From Opitutaceae bacterium (GTDB taxonomy: Bacteria > Verrucomicrobiota > Verrucomicrobiia > Opitutales > Opitutaceae), in assembly GCA_016795565.1 (NCBI GenBank), contig JAEUGW010000055.1, forward strand, positions 1 to 34,554: DNA of 34,554 nucleotides, in the 5' to 3' direction. Below are positions 14,707 to 25,578 of this stretch, piece after piece; positions within the stretch are counted from its first letter, which is position 1, and every line of letters starts with the position of its first letter. Made by a program: the position numbers and the translations under genes. The notes under the pieces are model-generated. The model saw only the letters and a program-made list of their open reading frames with translations, was not told where the DNA came from and did not search any database.

Positions 14707-16098
14707 ATGAATCTCGACCCCGCCCCCCGCCTCTCGAAGACCGTCTTCCTCCTGATTGATGCCGGCCTGCTGCTCACCGCCTTCATCATCGTTTACCTCG
14801 CCAAGGAACCCTACGCCCCGCTGCCGTTTGTCAGCGCCGTGCTGTGCGTCGCCCTCGCCGCCATCATCGGCCTGATCCCCTTCCTCATCGACTACGCCGC
14901 CGACTCCGCCGAATACGTGCAGCAGGAGCGCGCCCGCCACGCCGAGCAGGCGCAGCGCCTCAACGCCGCCGGCGAGAGCCTCGCCCGCGCCGCCGCCCAG
15001 ATCAAGGCGGTCGAGGAGGCCGTGCACAAGACCGCCCACGCCGCCGAGCACCTGCCCTACCGGATGCAGGAGAAGCTCGCCGAGTTCAACCAGCAGCTCG
15101 CCACCGCCGAGGACGAGGAAAAGGAGCGCCTGACCGAGGAGGTCGCCACCCTCCGCCAGAGCGAGAGCGAGCGCCTGGCCGCCCTCGCCAGCAAGCTCAG
15201 CCAGACCCTGGCCGAGCTCACCACCCTCGAAGCCGCCACGCGCAAGTCGCTCGCCGCCTTGTCCGCCGAAGCCGGCCGCCTGCAACAGGACGTGGCCTCG
15301 CTTGCGAAAGCGAAGGAGGACGCGCAGGACGCCGCCGCTTCCAAGTTCGAGGCCCGCCTCAATGCCGCGCTCACCGCGCTCGATGCGAAACTCGCCTCCC
15401 TGGCCATCCCGGTCGCCGCCAGCGCCCCTGTAGCGGCGGTCTACCCGTCGGCCATAGGCTCGGCGAAGGCTGATGACCGCCGTGAGACGCCCACGCCAGC
15501 CGAGGACGGCGGTCATAGACCGCCGCTACAGGCCGAACCAAGCCCGGCGCCCTTCGTCGAATCCGTCTCCGTGGTCGAAACCACCGCCCCCGCGCCCGCC
15601 GAGGAGCCCAAGCCCAAGAAGCCGCGCGCCCCGCGCAAGCCCCGGCCCGAGGACACCCTCGCCGCCATGTCGGACTTGTCCGCCGAAGCCTCGGCGAAGG
15701 CAGAACCGATGCCGGGCGACGCGCCCGCCGACAGCGCCGGCGAATCCGCCCCGGCCGAGCCCCCCGCCGAAGCCGCCCCCGCGCCGACCGAAGATTCCCA
15801 GGCGGAAGCCGCCGCACCGGCCGAGCCCTCCGTCTCCGCCGACGGTGCCACGCGCCTACTCGTCACCGCCTACATCGGCATAGGCAACAAGCTCTACATC
15901 CGCGGCGACGGCCCGGGCCTCAGTTGGGACAAGGGTGTCCCGATGAAATTTGTCTCCATCGGCAAGTGGGGCTGGGCAACCGACGAGGCCACCGGCCCCG
16001 TGGCCTGCAAGCTCTACAAGAACGACGAGACCGCGGCGCTCTCCGGCGAGGTCTTCCTCGAGCCCGGCCAGCACGTCGAGGTCACGGCGCTGTTTTAG
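14707..16098 (+). CDS. Membrane-anchored coiled-coil protein with C-terminal beta-rich domain
   Basis: 463 residues. Two transmembrane segments at the N terminus (about 9-31 and 38-61) are followed by a long alanine/glutamate-rich coiled coil (about 65-235). Then comes a low-complexity linker of Pro/Ala/Glu (about 240-375), which contains the translated family A repeat at residues 242-275 and a smaller repeat near 325-333. The compact C-terminal domain (about 380-463) has YIGIGNKLYIRGDGPGLSW and reads like a small beta-sandwich; a carbohydrate-binding-like fold is possible but unproven. No enzymatic motif is visible. The ATG at 14707 precedes the first membrane segment; longer in-frame starts have no sensible N terminus. 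Confidence 0.82.
   Translation: MNLDPAPRLSKTVFLLIDAGLLLTAFIIVYLAKEPYAPLPFVSAVLCVALAAIIGLIPFLIDYAADSAEYVQQERARHAEQAQRLNAAGESLARAAAQIKAVEEAVHKTAHAAEHLPYRMQEKLAEFNQQLATAEDEEKERLTEEVATLRQSESERLAALASKLSQTLAELTTLEAATRKSLAALSAEAGRLQQDVASLAKAKEDAQDAAASKFEARLNAALTALDAKLASLAIPVAASAPVAAVYPSAIGSAKADDRRETPTPAEDGGHRPPLQAEPSPAPFVESVSVVETTAPAPAEEPKPKKPRAPRKPRPEDTLAAMSDLSAEASAKAEPMPGDAPADSAGESAPAEPPAEAAPAPTEDSQAEAAAPAEPSVSADGATRLLVTAYIGIGNKLYIRGDGPGLSWDKGVPMKFVSIGKWGWATDEATGPVACKLYKNDETAALSGEVFLEPGQHVEVTALF
15430..15529. repeat. REPIN-like element, family A, inside a coding region
   Basis: 100 bp between GTAG and CTAC, with the same perfect 14-bp terminal inverted repeat as copy 1 (15429-15442 and 15517-15530). 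The right hairpin is GGCGGTC-ATA-GACCGCC. The loop of the left hairpin is enlarged and holds a segment resembling 15678-15706. It is translated in frame; the right end reads GGHRPPLQ. Confidence 0.85.
15678..15706. repeat. Short repeat encoding SAEASAKAE
   Basis: It contains CGCCGA-AGCC-TCGGCG and matches about 22 of 29 positions of 15447-15475, which is nested in the family A repeat of the same gene (encoding SAIGSAKAD). Both lie in the low-complexity linker and are read in the same frame. Confidence 0.55.
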
Positions 16099-16100
16099 TC

Positions 16101-16783
<683 letters not shown>

Positions 16784-16836
16784 CGGGCCACAGGAAGCAG
16801 GTTGCGCGGCCCGAGGCAATCCGCCAGCGTGCCGCG

Positions 16837-18063
16837 ATGAAGTGTTTCCCGGCCCTGCTCGGCCTCCTCCTCTGCGGCTTGCTCGCCGCCTGCTCCACGC
16901 CGCCCCCGCCCGCCGCCAGCGGGCCGGTGATCCTGATCTCCATTGACGGCTTCCGCTGGGACTACCTGCAGCGGCACGACGCCCCGACCCTTCGGGCGCT
17001 GGCCGCCGGCGGCGTGCACGCCACGCGCCTGAGCCCGAGCTTCCCGTCCAAGACCTTTCCCAACCACTACACGCTCGTCACCGGACTCTATCCCCAGAAC
17101 CACGGCATCGTGGCCAACTGGTTCTACGACCCGGCCGACAACGCGAAGTTCGACATGAGCAAGACCGAGGCGCGCTGGTGGCAGGGCGGCGAGCCCATCT
17201 GGATCACTGCGGAGAAACAGGGCGTGCGCAGCGCCTGCTTCTTCTGGCCCGGCTCCGAGAGCGTGAACCGCGGCATCCGTCCGACCTTCTTCAAGCACTT
17301 CGACCACAAGATGCCCTCCGCCGACCGCGTGGACGGCCTGCTCGCCTGGCTGGCCCTGCCCGCCGCGCAACGCCCCCGGCTCGCCACGCTGTATTTCGAC
17401 ATCGTGGACACCCAGGGCCACACGTTCGGCCCGCTGGCCCCCGAGACCGGCGCGGCGGTGAAGGAAGTGGACGCCGCCGTCGCCCGGCTGCTCGCCGGCC
17501 TGGAGCGCCTCGGCCTGCGCGAGACGGCGAACCTCGTCATCGTCTCCGACCACGGCATGTCTGAATGTCCGCCCGACAAGGTCGTCTTCTTCGAGGACCT
17601 GATGGATATCTCCCAGGTGCGCGTGGAGGCCAACGGCCCCAACGGCGGCGTGCGGCCGAAGCCCGGCGTGGATGTCGCCGCGCTCGTCGCGCACATCCGC
17701 GCCAAGGCACCGCCCGCGATCAAGGTTTACCGGCGCGAGGATGTGCCCGCGCGCCTGCATTACAGCCGGGGCGAATCCATCCCGCCCATCATGCTCATCG
17801 CCGACGACCACTGGACCATCGAGGAACGCTCCCGCTGGACGCCGGCTTGGGCCGCCACCAGCAAGGCCACCCACGGCTGGGACCCGGCCACGCCCAACAT
17901 GGGCGCGCTGTTCCTCGCGAACGGACCGGCGTTCAAGCAGCACGTCGAGCTCCCCGACGTGGCCAACATCCACGTCTACGACCTGCTCTGCGCCCTGCTC
18001 GGCGTGAAACCCGCGCCCAACGACGGCGACCAGCGCCTCGCGCGCGCCGCCCTCAGGCGCTGA
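16837..18063 (+). CDS. Lipoprotein nucleotide pyrophosphatase/phosphodiesterase (NPP/ENPP-like)
   Basis: A 408-residue protein. The N terminus MKCFPALLGLLLCGLLAAC is a lipoprotein signal with lipobox LAAC (C19). The alkaline-phosphatase fold shows every expected metal and catalytic site: D37 (ISIDGFRWDY), nucleophile T73 in KTFPNH with N76, D191 and H195 (DTQGH), D238 and H239 (SDHGM), and H346 (THGWD). Enzymes of this family hydrolyse phosphodiester or pyrophosphate bonds of nucleotides or lipid headgroups outside the cytoplasm. The substrate cannot be set from sequence. The ATG at 16837 is chosen for the lipobox. A family B repeat lies 30 nt past the stop. Confidence 0.92.
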   Translation: MKCFPALLGLLLCGLLAACSTPPPPAASGPVILISIDGFRWDYLQRHDAPTLRALAAGGVHATRLSPSFPSKTFPNHYTLVTGLYPQNHGIVANWFYDPADNAKFDMSKTEARWWQGGEPIWITAEKQGVRSACFFWPGSESVNRGIRPTFFKHFDHKMPSADRVDGLLAWLALPAAQRPRLATLYFDIVDTQGHTFGPLAPETGAAVKEVDAAVARLLAGLERLGLRETANLVIVSDHGMSECPPDKVVFFEDLMDISQVRVEANGPNGGVRPKPGVDVAALVAHIRAKAPPAIKVYRREDVPARLHYSRGESIPPIMLIADDHWTIEERSRWTPAWAATSKATHGWDPATPNMGALFLANGPAFKQHVELPDVANIHVYDLLCALLGVKPAPNDGDQRLARAALRR

Positions 18064-18092
18064 GCATGTAGCCACAAGCCGCTGTGCCTGTG

Positions 18093-18146
18093 GTGGTCGC
18101 CGGTTTCCACACCGGCGACAGCGTCGGTGTGGAAACCGACGCCCAC
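18093..18146. repeat. REPIN-like element, family B, 54 bp
   Basis: GTGG, hairpin TCGCCGGT-TTCCAC-ACCGGCGA, hairpin GCGTCGGT-GTGGAA-ACCGACGC, then CCAC. It equals 14268-14321 in opposite orientation with three differences. It lies between two convergent genes. Confidence 0.88.
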
Positions 18147-18183
18147 CTCGGCAGGCCGGGCTCCTGCCGTTGCACCAACATCC

Positions 18184-20502
<2,319 letters not shown>

Positions 20503-20591
20503 GGTCGTAAAGACGCCCATTTCAGCGACTAAGCAAAGCGAATGTTTTTGTTGCACCGGACCGGCCCGGGCGGCTCACTCGCCGGTTCGCC

Positions 20592-22487
20592 ATGCTGACC
20601 CTCGCTGATGTCGCCAAGTCCTACGGCACCCGGGAACTCTTTTCCGGGGTGTCGCTCTTTGTCGCGCGCACCGACCGCTTCGGCCTGGTCGGCCCCAACG
20701 GCGCGGGCAAGTCCACCCTCTTCAACCTCATCCTCGGCGAGGAACAGGCCGACGAGGGCACCATCGAGTGGGAGCGCGGCGCCGATTTCGGCTACCTGCC
20801 GCAGGAAAGCGCGCCCGTCGGCGACGAGTCCATCCTCCACATCGCCACCAGCGGCAAGAAACTCGAGCCGGAGAACGACGACGACTACGACATCGACTGG
20901 ACGCTCGAGCCGCGCGCCAAGAAAATCCTCGCCGGCCTCGGTTTCCGCGAGGACGACCACCACAAGCAGGCCAAATCCTTCTCCGGCGGCTGGGTCATGC
21001 GCGCCCACCTCGCCCGCCTCCTCGTCAGCGAGCCCGCGCTGTTGATGCTCGACGAGCCGACCAACCACCTCGATCTCGAGGCGTTGCTCTGGTTCCAGGA
21101 CTACCTGACGCGCTACCCGGGCGGCCTCGTCATCATCTCCCACGACCGCGAGTTCCTGAACACGCTCTGCAACGGCATCCTCGAGCTGAAGAGCGGCACG
21201 CTCAACAAATACACCGGCAACTACGACGACTACCTCGCCGAGAAGGACGCCCGCAAGGAGCAGCAGGCCGCGCAGTTCAAGAACCAGCAGCGCGAGATCG
21301 CCCACCTCCAGAAGTTCGTGGACCGCTTCGGCGCCAAGGCCTCGATGGCCTCGCGCGCCAAGTCCAAGGAGAAACAGATCGAGCGCCTCAAGGAGGTCGC
21401 CGTCGAGGAGCCCTGGGAGGATCTCAAGAAGATCAATTTCCGCTTCCCGCAGCCGCCGCGCTCCGGCCTGAAGGTGATGAACCTCGAGCACGTCCAGCAG
21501 GCCTACGGCGACCACGTCGTTTACCGCGACCTCAACCTCGAGATCGAGCGCGGCCAGAAGGTCGTGCTCGTCGGCCCCAACGGCGCCGGCAAGTCCACCC
21601 TGCTCAAGATCCTCGCCGACGTGGTGCCGATCTCGGGCGGCGAGCGCAAACTCGGCAGCAACGTCATCTCCGGCTACTTCGCCCAGAACCGCGGCGACAA
21701 CGTGAAGCTGGACCTCACCGTGCTCGAGAACGTGATGGAGTTGCGCACGAACGAGAACCAGCTCACCGAGCAGCAGGCCCGCGCCGTGCTCGGCGGTTTC
21801 CTCTTTCGCAAGGACGACGTCTTCAAGAAGGCCTCCGTCCTCTCCGGCGGCGAGAAGTCCCGCCTCGCCCTAGCCCGCCTGCTCGTCAACCCGCCCAACC
21901 TGCTGCTGATGGACGAGCCCACGACGCACCTCGACATCCCGTCGATCGACGCGCTCGTCAACGCGCTCAAGAACTACGAGGGCACGCTGCTCTTCATCAG
22001 CCACGACGTGTATTTCATCCGCACGCTCGCGCAGACCGTGCTGCACGTGCACAGCGGCCGGCTCACGCCCTACGCCGGCAACTACGACTATTATCTGGAG
22101 AAGTCCAAGGCGGCCAACGCCCGCGCCGCGCTGACGGCCGGCTTCACCGACGCCCGGCCGAAGCAGGCTCATGTGGGCGGGGTGCCCTCACCCCGCGGAA
22201 ATGATGCCTCGCGGGGTGGAGGCACCCCGCCCACAAAGCAGAAGCCCTCACCCGGCGACCTGAAGAAGCTCCGCACCGAGGTGGGGGCGCTGGAGAAGAA
22301 GGTGTCCGAGCTCGAGGCGAAGCAGAACGAATTGACCGCCCAGCTCGAGGCCCCCGAGACCTACACCTCCGGCAAGGCCCAGCATCTGAACCGCGAACTC
22401 TCCGTCATCGTGGACCAGTTGCAGGCCGCGACCGCCGCGTGGGAAACCGCCGCCGGCAAGCTGGCCGAGTTGGAGAAGGTTGGCTGA
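20592..22487 (+). CDS. ABC-F family ATPase, Uup-like
   Basis: A 631-residue soluble protein with two ABC domains. The first Walker A is G34-PNGAGK-ST42, with signature FSGGW and Walker B LLMLDEPTNHLD. The second is G328-PNGAGK-ST336, with LSGGEKSR and LLLMDEPTTHLD (Thr replaces the usual Asn). A linker between the domains has the charged ABC-F interdomain helices. A C-terminal coiled coil (about 560-625, LKKLRTEVGALEKKVSELEAKQ) is the Uup-type DNA-binding or ribosome-contacting arm. ABC-F proteins act on ribosomes; there is no membrane domain. Residues 528-548, just before the coiled coil, are a translated family C repeat (VGGVPSPRG, ending GGGTPPT). It is convergent with the M56 gene, 6 nt apart. 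Confidence 0.94.
   Translation: MLTLADVAKSYGTRELFSGVSLFVARTDRFGLVGPNGAGKSTLFNLILGEEQADEGTIEWERGADFGYLPQESAPVGDESILHIATSGKKLEPENDDDYDIDWTLEPRAKKILAGLGFREDDHHKQAKSFSGGWVMRAHLARLLVSEPALLMLDEPTNHLDLEALLWFQDYLTRYPGGLVIISHDREFLNTLCNGILELKSGTLNKYTGNYDDYLAEKDARKEQQAAQFKNQQREIAHLQKFVDRFGAKASMASRAKSKEKQIERLKEVAVEEPWEDLKKINFRFPQPPRSGLKVMNLEHVQQAYGDHVVYRDLNLEIERGQKVVLVGPNGAGKSTLLKILADVVPISGGERKLGSNVISGYFAQNRGDNVKLDLTVLENVMELRTNENQLTEQQARAVLGGFLFRKDDVFKKASVLSGGEKSRLALARLLVNPPNLLLMDEPTTHLDIPSIDALVNALKNYEGTLLFISHDVYFIRTLAQTVLHVHSGRLTPYAGNYDYYLEKSKAANARAALTAGFTDARPKQAHVGGVPSPRGNDASRGGGTPPTKQKPSPGDLKKLRTEVGALEKKVSELEAKQNELTAQLEAPETYTSGKAQHLNRELSVIVDQLQAATAAWETAAGKLAELEKVG
22173..22234. repeat. REPIN-like element, family C, inside the ABC-F gene
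   Basis: 62 bp with GTGG...CCAC ends and hairpins GCGGGGT-GCCCTC-ACCCCGC and GCGGGGT-GGAGGC-ACCCCGC. It encodes VGGVPSPRG in frame. It sits in the linker between the second ATPase domain and the coiled coil, where extra residues are tolerated. Confidence 0.9.
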
Positions 22488-22493
22488 AGCCGC

Positions 22494-24341
22494 TCAGCGG
22501 CCCATCGGGAGGCTGGGTGCCGGCCCCGCGTAATCCTCGTAGAGCACCTTTTGCTCGGAAGTCAGGCCGGCGATGACCTTGTCCATCCGCTCCTTGGCAT
22601 CCTTCGCCTTCGCCGCCTGTTTCTCGCGCTCTTCGGGCGGGTCGGTGAAGCGGATCACCGGTTGCGCGCCGTTGTTAAAGTCGGCGCGTTGCTCCGGCGT
22701 CAGGCTGGCCACGAACTTCTCCCGGCGCTCGCGCCGCAATTGCTGCTCCTGCACTTCAAACAGGAAGCCCATGGACATGCTTATGCCTCCAGAATTCGGC
22801 CTGATTCCCACTACTTGGGCGCTTCGAAGGTAGTTGAGCAGTATCTCCTCTTTTCCCTCACGGTTGATTTTGGCCCAAGCCAGCACGACGGCCGAAGGCA
22901 TTATTTCACGACCCGGATTCTCCCTCCGCCGGGACAAGGCTTCCGGAGTCAGGAACCATTTGGCCTCCACCTTGGGCCAGGCGATTTCCCGCGAGTTGGT
23001 GAGTGAAAGCACGCGATTCTCGCCAGCCCGGTTTGCCACAGTCGCGGTCTGCGCCGCCACGTCGATTGCCGCGATGCGCAGGCCCATGATCCCCGAACTC
23101 TTCATCATCATCTGGGGTTCGCCTTCCACGTCGATCAGCGCGACCGGCACCCCGCCGACCTCGCCCACGGCGCGCAGCTCGAGTTTGACCCTAGCCTCCC
23201 ACTCCAGGGCTTTGGCCAGCATTTCCTGACGCCGCTGTGCCATCTCCCCCGGGGTCGGGGCGGCTGGCGTCGCCGGCGGCGAAGCCGGAACTGCGGGCGC
23301 GGCCTTCTCCTGAGTGGCCCCGACCACGGTAAATGCACCCAACAACACCACGCCGCAAACGGCACGGAGGAATCCAACCGGATGATAGTTCATGATCATG
23401 GCAAATCGCTTCAGGAGTTGACGCTTGTTTTCGACGATGCCGACGCCGCCTGACAGCGGCGCGGGCCGGCGGACGCGACCCAGCACCTTGAGGAGGGTTT
23501 CACCGTAGGCCGCCCCGCGGTCGCCACCGGAGTGCCGCAGCACAAATTCATCGCAGGCCAGCTCGCAATCCTGCCGGGCAAAACGCAGCGCCAGCCAAAG
23601 CGCGGGATTGAACCAATGGACAGCGCGCGTGACCTGGAGCACTGTCAGCAGCCACAGATCGCGCCGCCGCCAGTGTCCGAGTTCGTGCAGCATGACGAAG
23701 CGCAGTTCGGCGTCGCTCAAGCCCTCGGCGAAACCCGGTGGGAACAGCAGGCGCGGACGCCAGATCCCGCAAAGGGCCGGCGTGGCCACCAGGTCGGTGA
23801 CGTGCATCGGCAGAGTCGAGGTCAGCCCGAGTTCGCGGCGCGCCCCGGCCAGGGCGCCCAACAGGCGGGGATCGTCGCTCGGCACCAGCCTCCGCAGGTG
23901 TCGCCGTAGATTCCAGACCGCCGCAAGTTGCCAGAGCAGCATGAACCCCGCCCCCGCCAGCCACAGCACCCCGGCCCGGGTGAAATCCCGCTGTTCCAGG
24001 TGCACGGGCTGCTCCAAAACGACCAGGCGCACCGTTTCGGCCGGCGCAGCGACCGCGGCGCGGGTCTCGGCCGCGGGCAGCACCACCGGCTCCACCGGCG
24101 CAGGCCGCGGGTGACTCATGCTCGCCACCCGCGTGTAGTTGAACGGGCTCCAGCCCGCCGGGACGACCGCGAACGGCGCCAGCGCAACCAATGCGATGCC
24201 CACCCAGAACAGCGCCAGCACCTGCCGTGAAAGGTATTTTCCCACGAGCCAGCGCAGGGCGCACAGCAATGCCACCAGGATGGCGGCCCGCCACGAGCCG
24301 GCAGCCATCGCTTGAAAGGTCTGTTCCAGTCCCGTCATCAT
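22494..24341 (-). CDS. BlaR1-type M56 membrane metallopeptidase
   Basis: 615 residues from the ATG at 24341. Transmembrane segments lie near 17-32, 41-62 and 124-143. The M56 zinc site is H219-E-L-G-H223, followed by ARQDCELACDEFVL, which holds the third ligand region. A further hydrophobic segment lies near 300-320. In BlaR1/MecR1 relatives this protease leads to BlaI loss. The usual penicillin-binding sensor domain is absent; the extracytoplasmic C-terminal region (about 325-615) has two short LTPEQ/LTSEQ helices and no motif I can name, so the signal sensed is unknown. It overlaps the BlaI gene by 4 nt (ATGA), so the pair is translationally coupled. Confidence 0.9.
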   Translation of the reverse strand: MMTGLEQTFQAMAAGSWRAAILVALLCALRWLVGKYLSRQVLALFWVGIALVALAPFAVVPAGWSPFNYTRVASMSHPRPAPVEPVVLPAAETRAAVAAPAETVRLVVLEQPVHLEQRDFTRAGVLWLAGAGFMLLWQLAAVWNLRRHLRRLVPSDDPRLLGALAGARRELGLTSTLPMHVTDLVATPALCGIWRPRLLFPPGFAEGLSDAELRFVMLHELGHWRRRDLWLLTVLQVTRAVHWFNPALWLALRFARQDCELACDEFVLRHSGGDRGAAYGETLLKVLGRVRRPAPLSGGVGIVENKRQLLKRFAMIMNYHPVGFLRAVCGVVLLGAFTVVGATQEKAAPAVPASPPATPAAPTPGEMAQRRQEMLAKALEWEARVKLELRAVGEVGGVPVALIDVEGEPQMMMKSSGIMGLRIAAIDVAAQTATVANRAGENRVLSLTNSREIAWPKVEAKWFLTPEALSRRRENPGREIMPSAVVLAWAKINREGKEEILLNYLRSAQVVGIRPNSGGISMSMGFLFEVQEQQLRRERREKFVASLTPEQRADFNNGAQPVIRFTDPPEEREKQAAKAKDAKERMDKVIAGLTSEQKVLYEDYAGPAPSLPMGR

Positions 24342-24709
24342 TCGCCCTTCTTTTTGCGCAACAGGCGTTGCAGTTCGCGGATCTCCGCTTCGCTCAGCTC
24401 GGCGTTCTCGCAAAAATGCATGAGCAGCGATGCGGCCGAGCCCTGGTAGACCCGCCGCAGGAAATCCTTCCGCTCGCTGGCCATGCACTCCGCACGCGGC
24501 AGACGCGGTGAATAGACGTTCACGTTGCCGTCTTTTTCCACCCCGAGCACGCCCTTTTCCACCAGGCGGGCGAGGAACGTGTTCACTGTCTTGGGCGCCC
24601 ACTCATTGTGGTTCGGCAGGGCCTCGAAGACCTGGGCGGCCGTCATCGGGTGCCGCTCCCAGACCACGTTCATCACTTCCCATTCGGCGCTGGATATTTT
24701 GGGCGGCAT
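24338..24709 (-). CDS. BlaI/MecI-type transcriptional repressor
   Basis: 123 residues. A winged-helix domain (1-75) has ISSAEWEVMNVVWERHPMTA, then TVNTFLARLVEKGVLGVEKDGN with VYSPRL in the wing. The C-terminal part (80-123) forms the dimerisation helices (ELSEAEIRELQRLL). It should repress its own operon through the two palindromes just upstream. The start is the ATG at 24709, with an AGGAG ribosome-binding site 5 nt before it that lies inside the first operator. Confidence 0.95.
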   Translation of the reverse strand: MPPKISSAEWEVMNVVWERHPMTAAQVFEALPNHNEWAPKTVNTFLARLVEKGVLGVEKDGNVNVYSPRLPRAECMASERKDFLRRVYQGSAASLLMHFCENAELSEAEIRELQRLLRKKKGE

Positions 24710-24714
24710 GCGGC

Positions 24715-24730
24715 TCCTACAAATGTAGGA
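24715..24730 (-). promoter_or_regulatory. BlaI operator 1
   Basis: TCCTACA-AA-TGTAGGA, a perfect 7+7 palindrome with the TACA-N2-TGTA core of BlaI/MecI operators. It begins 6 nt upstream of the blaI-like start and covers its ribosome-binding site. Confidence 0.9.
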
Positions 24731-24740
24731 GACACCTGTG

Positions 24741-24756
24741 TCCTACACTTGTAGGA
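24741..24756 (-). promoter_or_regulatory. BlaI operator 2
   Basis: TCCTACA-CT-TGTAGGA, with the same arms as operator 1 and centre-to-centre spacing of 26 bp. It lies just downstream of a probable -35 box on the minus strand. Confidence 0.9.
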
Positions 24757-24759
24757 GTT

Positions 24760-24765
24760 CGTCAA
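24760..24765 (-). promoter_or_regulatory. Probable -35 box of the blaI-M56 operon
   Basis: TTGACG on the minus strand, directly upstream of operator 2. No clear -10 hexamer follows at 16-18 nt; a weak candidate is GACACA. Operator 2 lies in the spacer, fitting repression by blocking polymerase. Confidence 0.5.
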
Positions 24766-24862
24766 GCCCGGATTTTTTGCCCGGTTCTTGCGCGCCGGTC
24801 CAAAAAACAGGCGGCGACCCCTGGTGGGGGATCGCCGCAGCGAAACGGATTGGTTGCGAGCC

Positions 24863-25357
24863 TCAGGCCGCCGGCTTCGGTTTCCTGGGCCGGAGCAGCT
24901 TGGTGACGAACGAGGGGTTCGAGTCCGGCGTCACGGCCTTCGCGGCCTGGGCGGCGGCGATTTCCTGCTCGCGGGCCTTCACCCAGGCTTCGCGCTGGCC
25001 GACCTGCTGCTCGCGCTGCGTCAGGCGATCCTCGCGCTCCTTGAAGGCGAGGCGGTCGTCGGTCAGCCCGCGGCGCGCGGCCTCGAGCAGCGCGTGGGCG
25101 CGGTTGTATTTGTCCCACTCCGCGTCGAGCGCCTGCTGGCTGTCGGGTCCGGTGGCCAGGTAAGTCTGGTTGCCGCGCGGGGTGTGGTGCGGCGGGGGCT
25201 GCTGGGCGTGCTGCATCAGCAGGCGGAGGCGCTGCTCGTATTCCTTCAGGCTGGCCTCCTGCTGCTGCATGGCCTCGATGTCCGTGGTGAGTTGCGAGCG
25301 CAGTTTCTCCAGGTGGGCGGCTTCGTGGGCGGTGGTGGATGCGGCGGGTGTGTTCAT
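24863..25357 (-). CDS. Coiled-coil hypothetical protein
   Basis: 164 soluble residues. Helix-forming, Gln/Glu-rich segments cover about 8-55 and 78-140 (LAFKEREDRLTQREQQVGQREAW and neighbours), with a basic Lys/Arg/Pro tail (TKLLRPRKPKPAA). There is no signal peptide and I do not recognise the family. The start is the ATG at 25357. It is transcribed toward the blaI operon, 153 nt away. Confidence 0.7.
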   Translation of the reverse strand: MNTPAASTTAHEAAHLEKLRSQLTTDIEAMQQQEASLKEYEQRLRLLMQHAQQPPPHHTPRGNQTYLATGPDSQQALDAEWDKYNRAHALLEAARRGLTDDRLAFKEREDRLTQREQQVGQREAWVKAREQEIAAAQAAKAVTPDSNPSFVTKLLRPRKPKPAA

Positions 25358-25578
25358 GGTGGGAAGAGTTGCGACCCCACCCTACCAGCAACGCTTCCGC
25401 CCGCCTAGATGCGCGCAGGGTATTTACGCGGCGTTTACCCCTGATGGAACGGCTTTTACGGAATTGTAAAAGACGAAACGCCGGAGTGGCCGCCTACGCC
25501 CGCCCGCCCCTCGCCAAGCCTCCGGTGCGCTGGGTCGAAACCATTCGCGGGTTTGGCTGCGAAAGCGGATCGCGATGC
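25358..25578. other. Intergenic region with a stem-loop
   Basis: No gene. CGGCGTTT at 25429-25436 pairs with AAACGCCG at 25476-25483. Inside it, TTTTAC-GGAATT-GTAAAA (25454-25471) forms a second stem. There is no T-tract on the minus strand, so this is not a classic terminator of natB. It may be a leader structure or promoter region of the coiled-coil gene. Confidence 0.5.
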
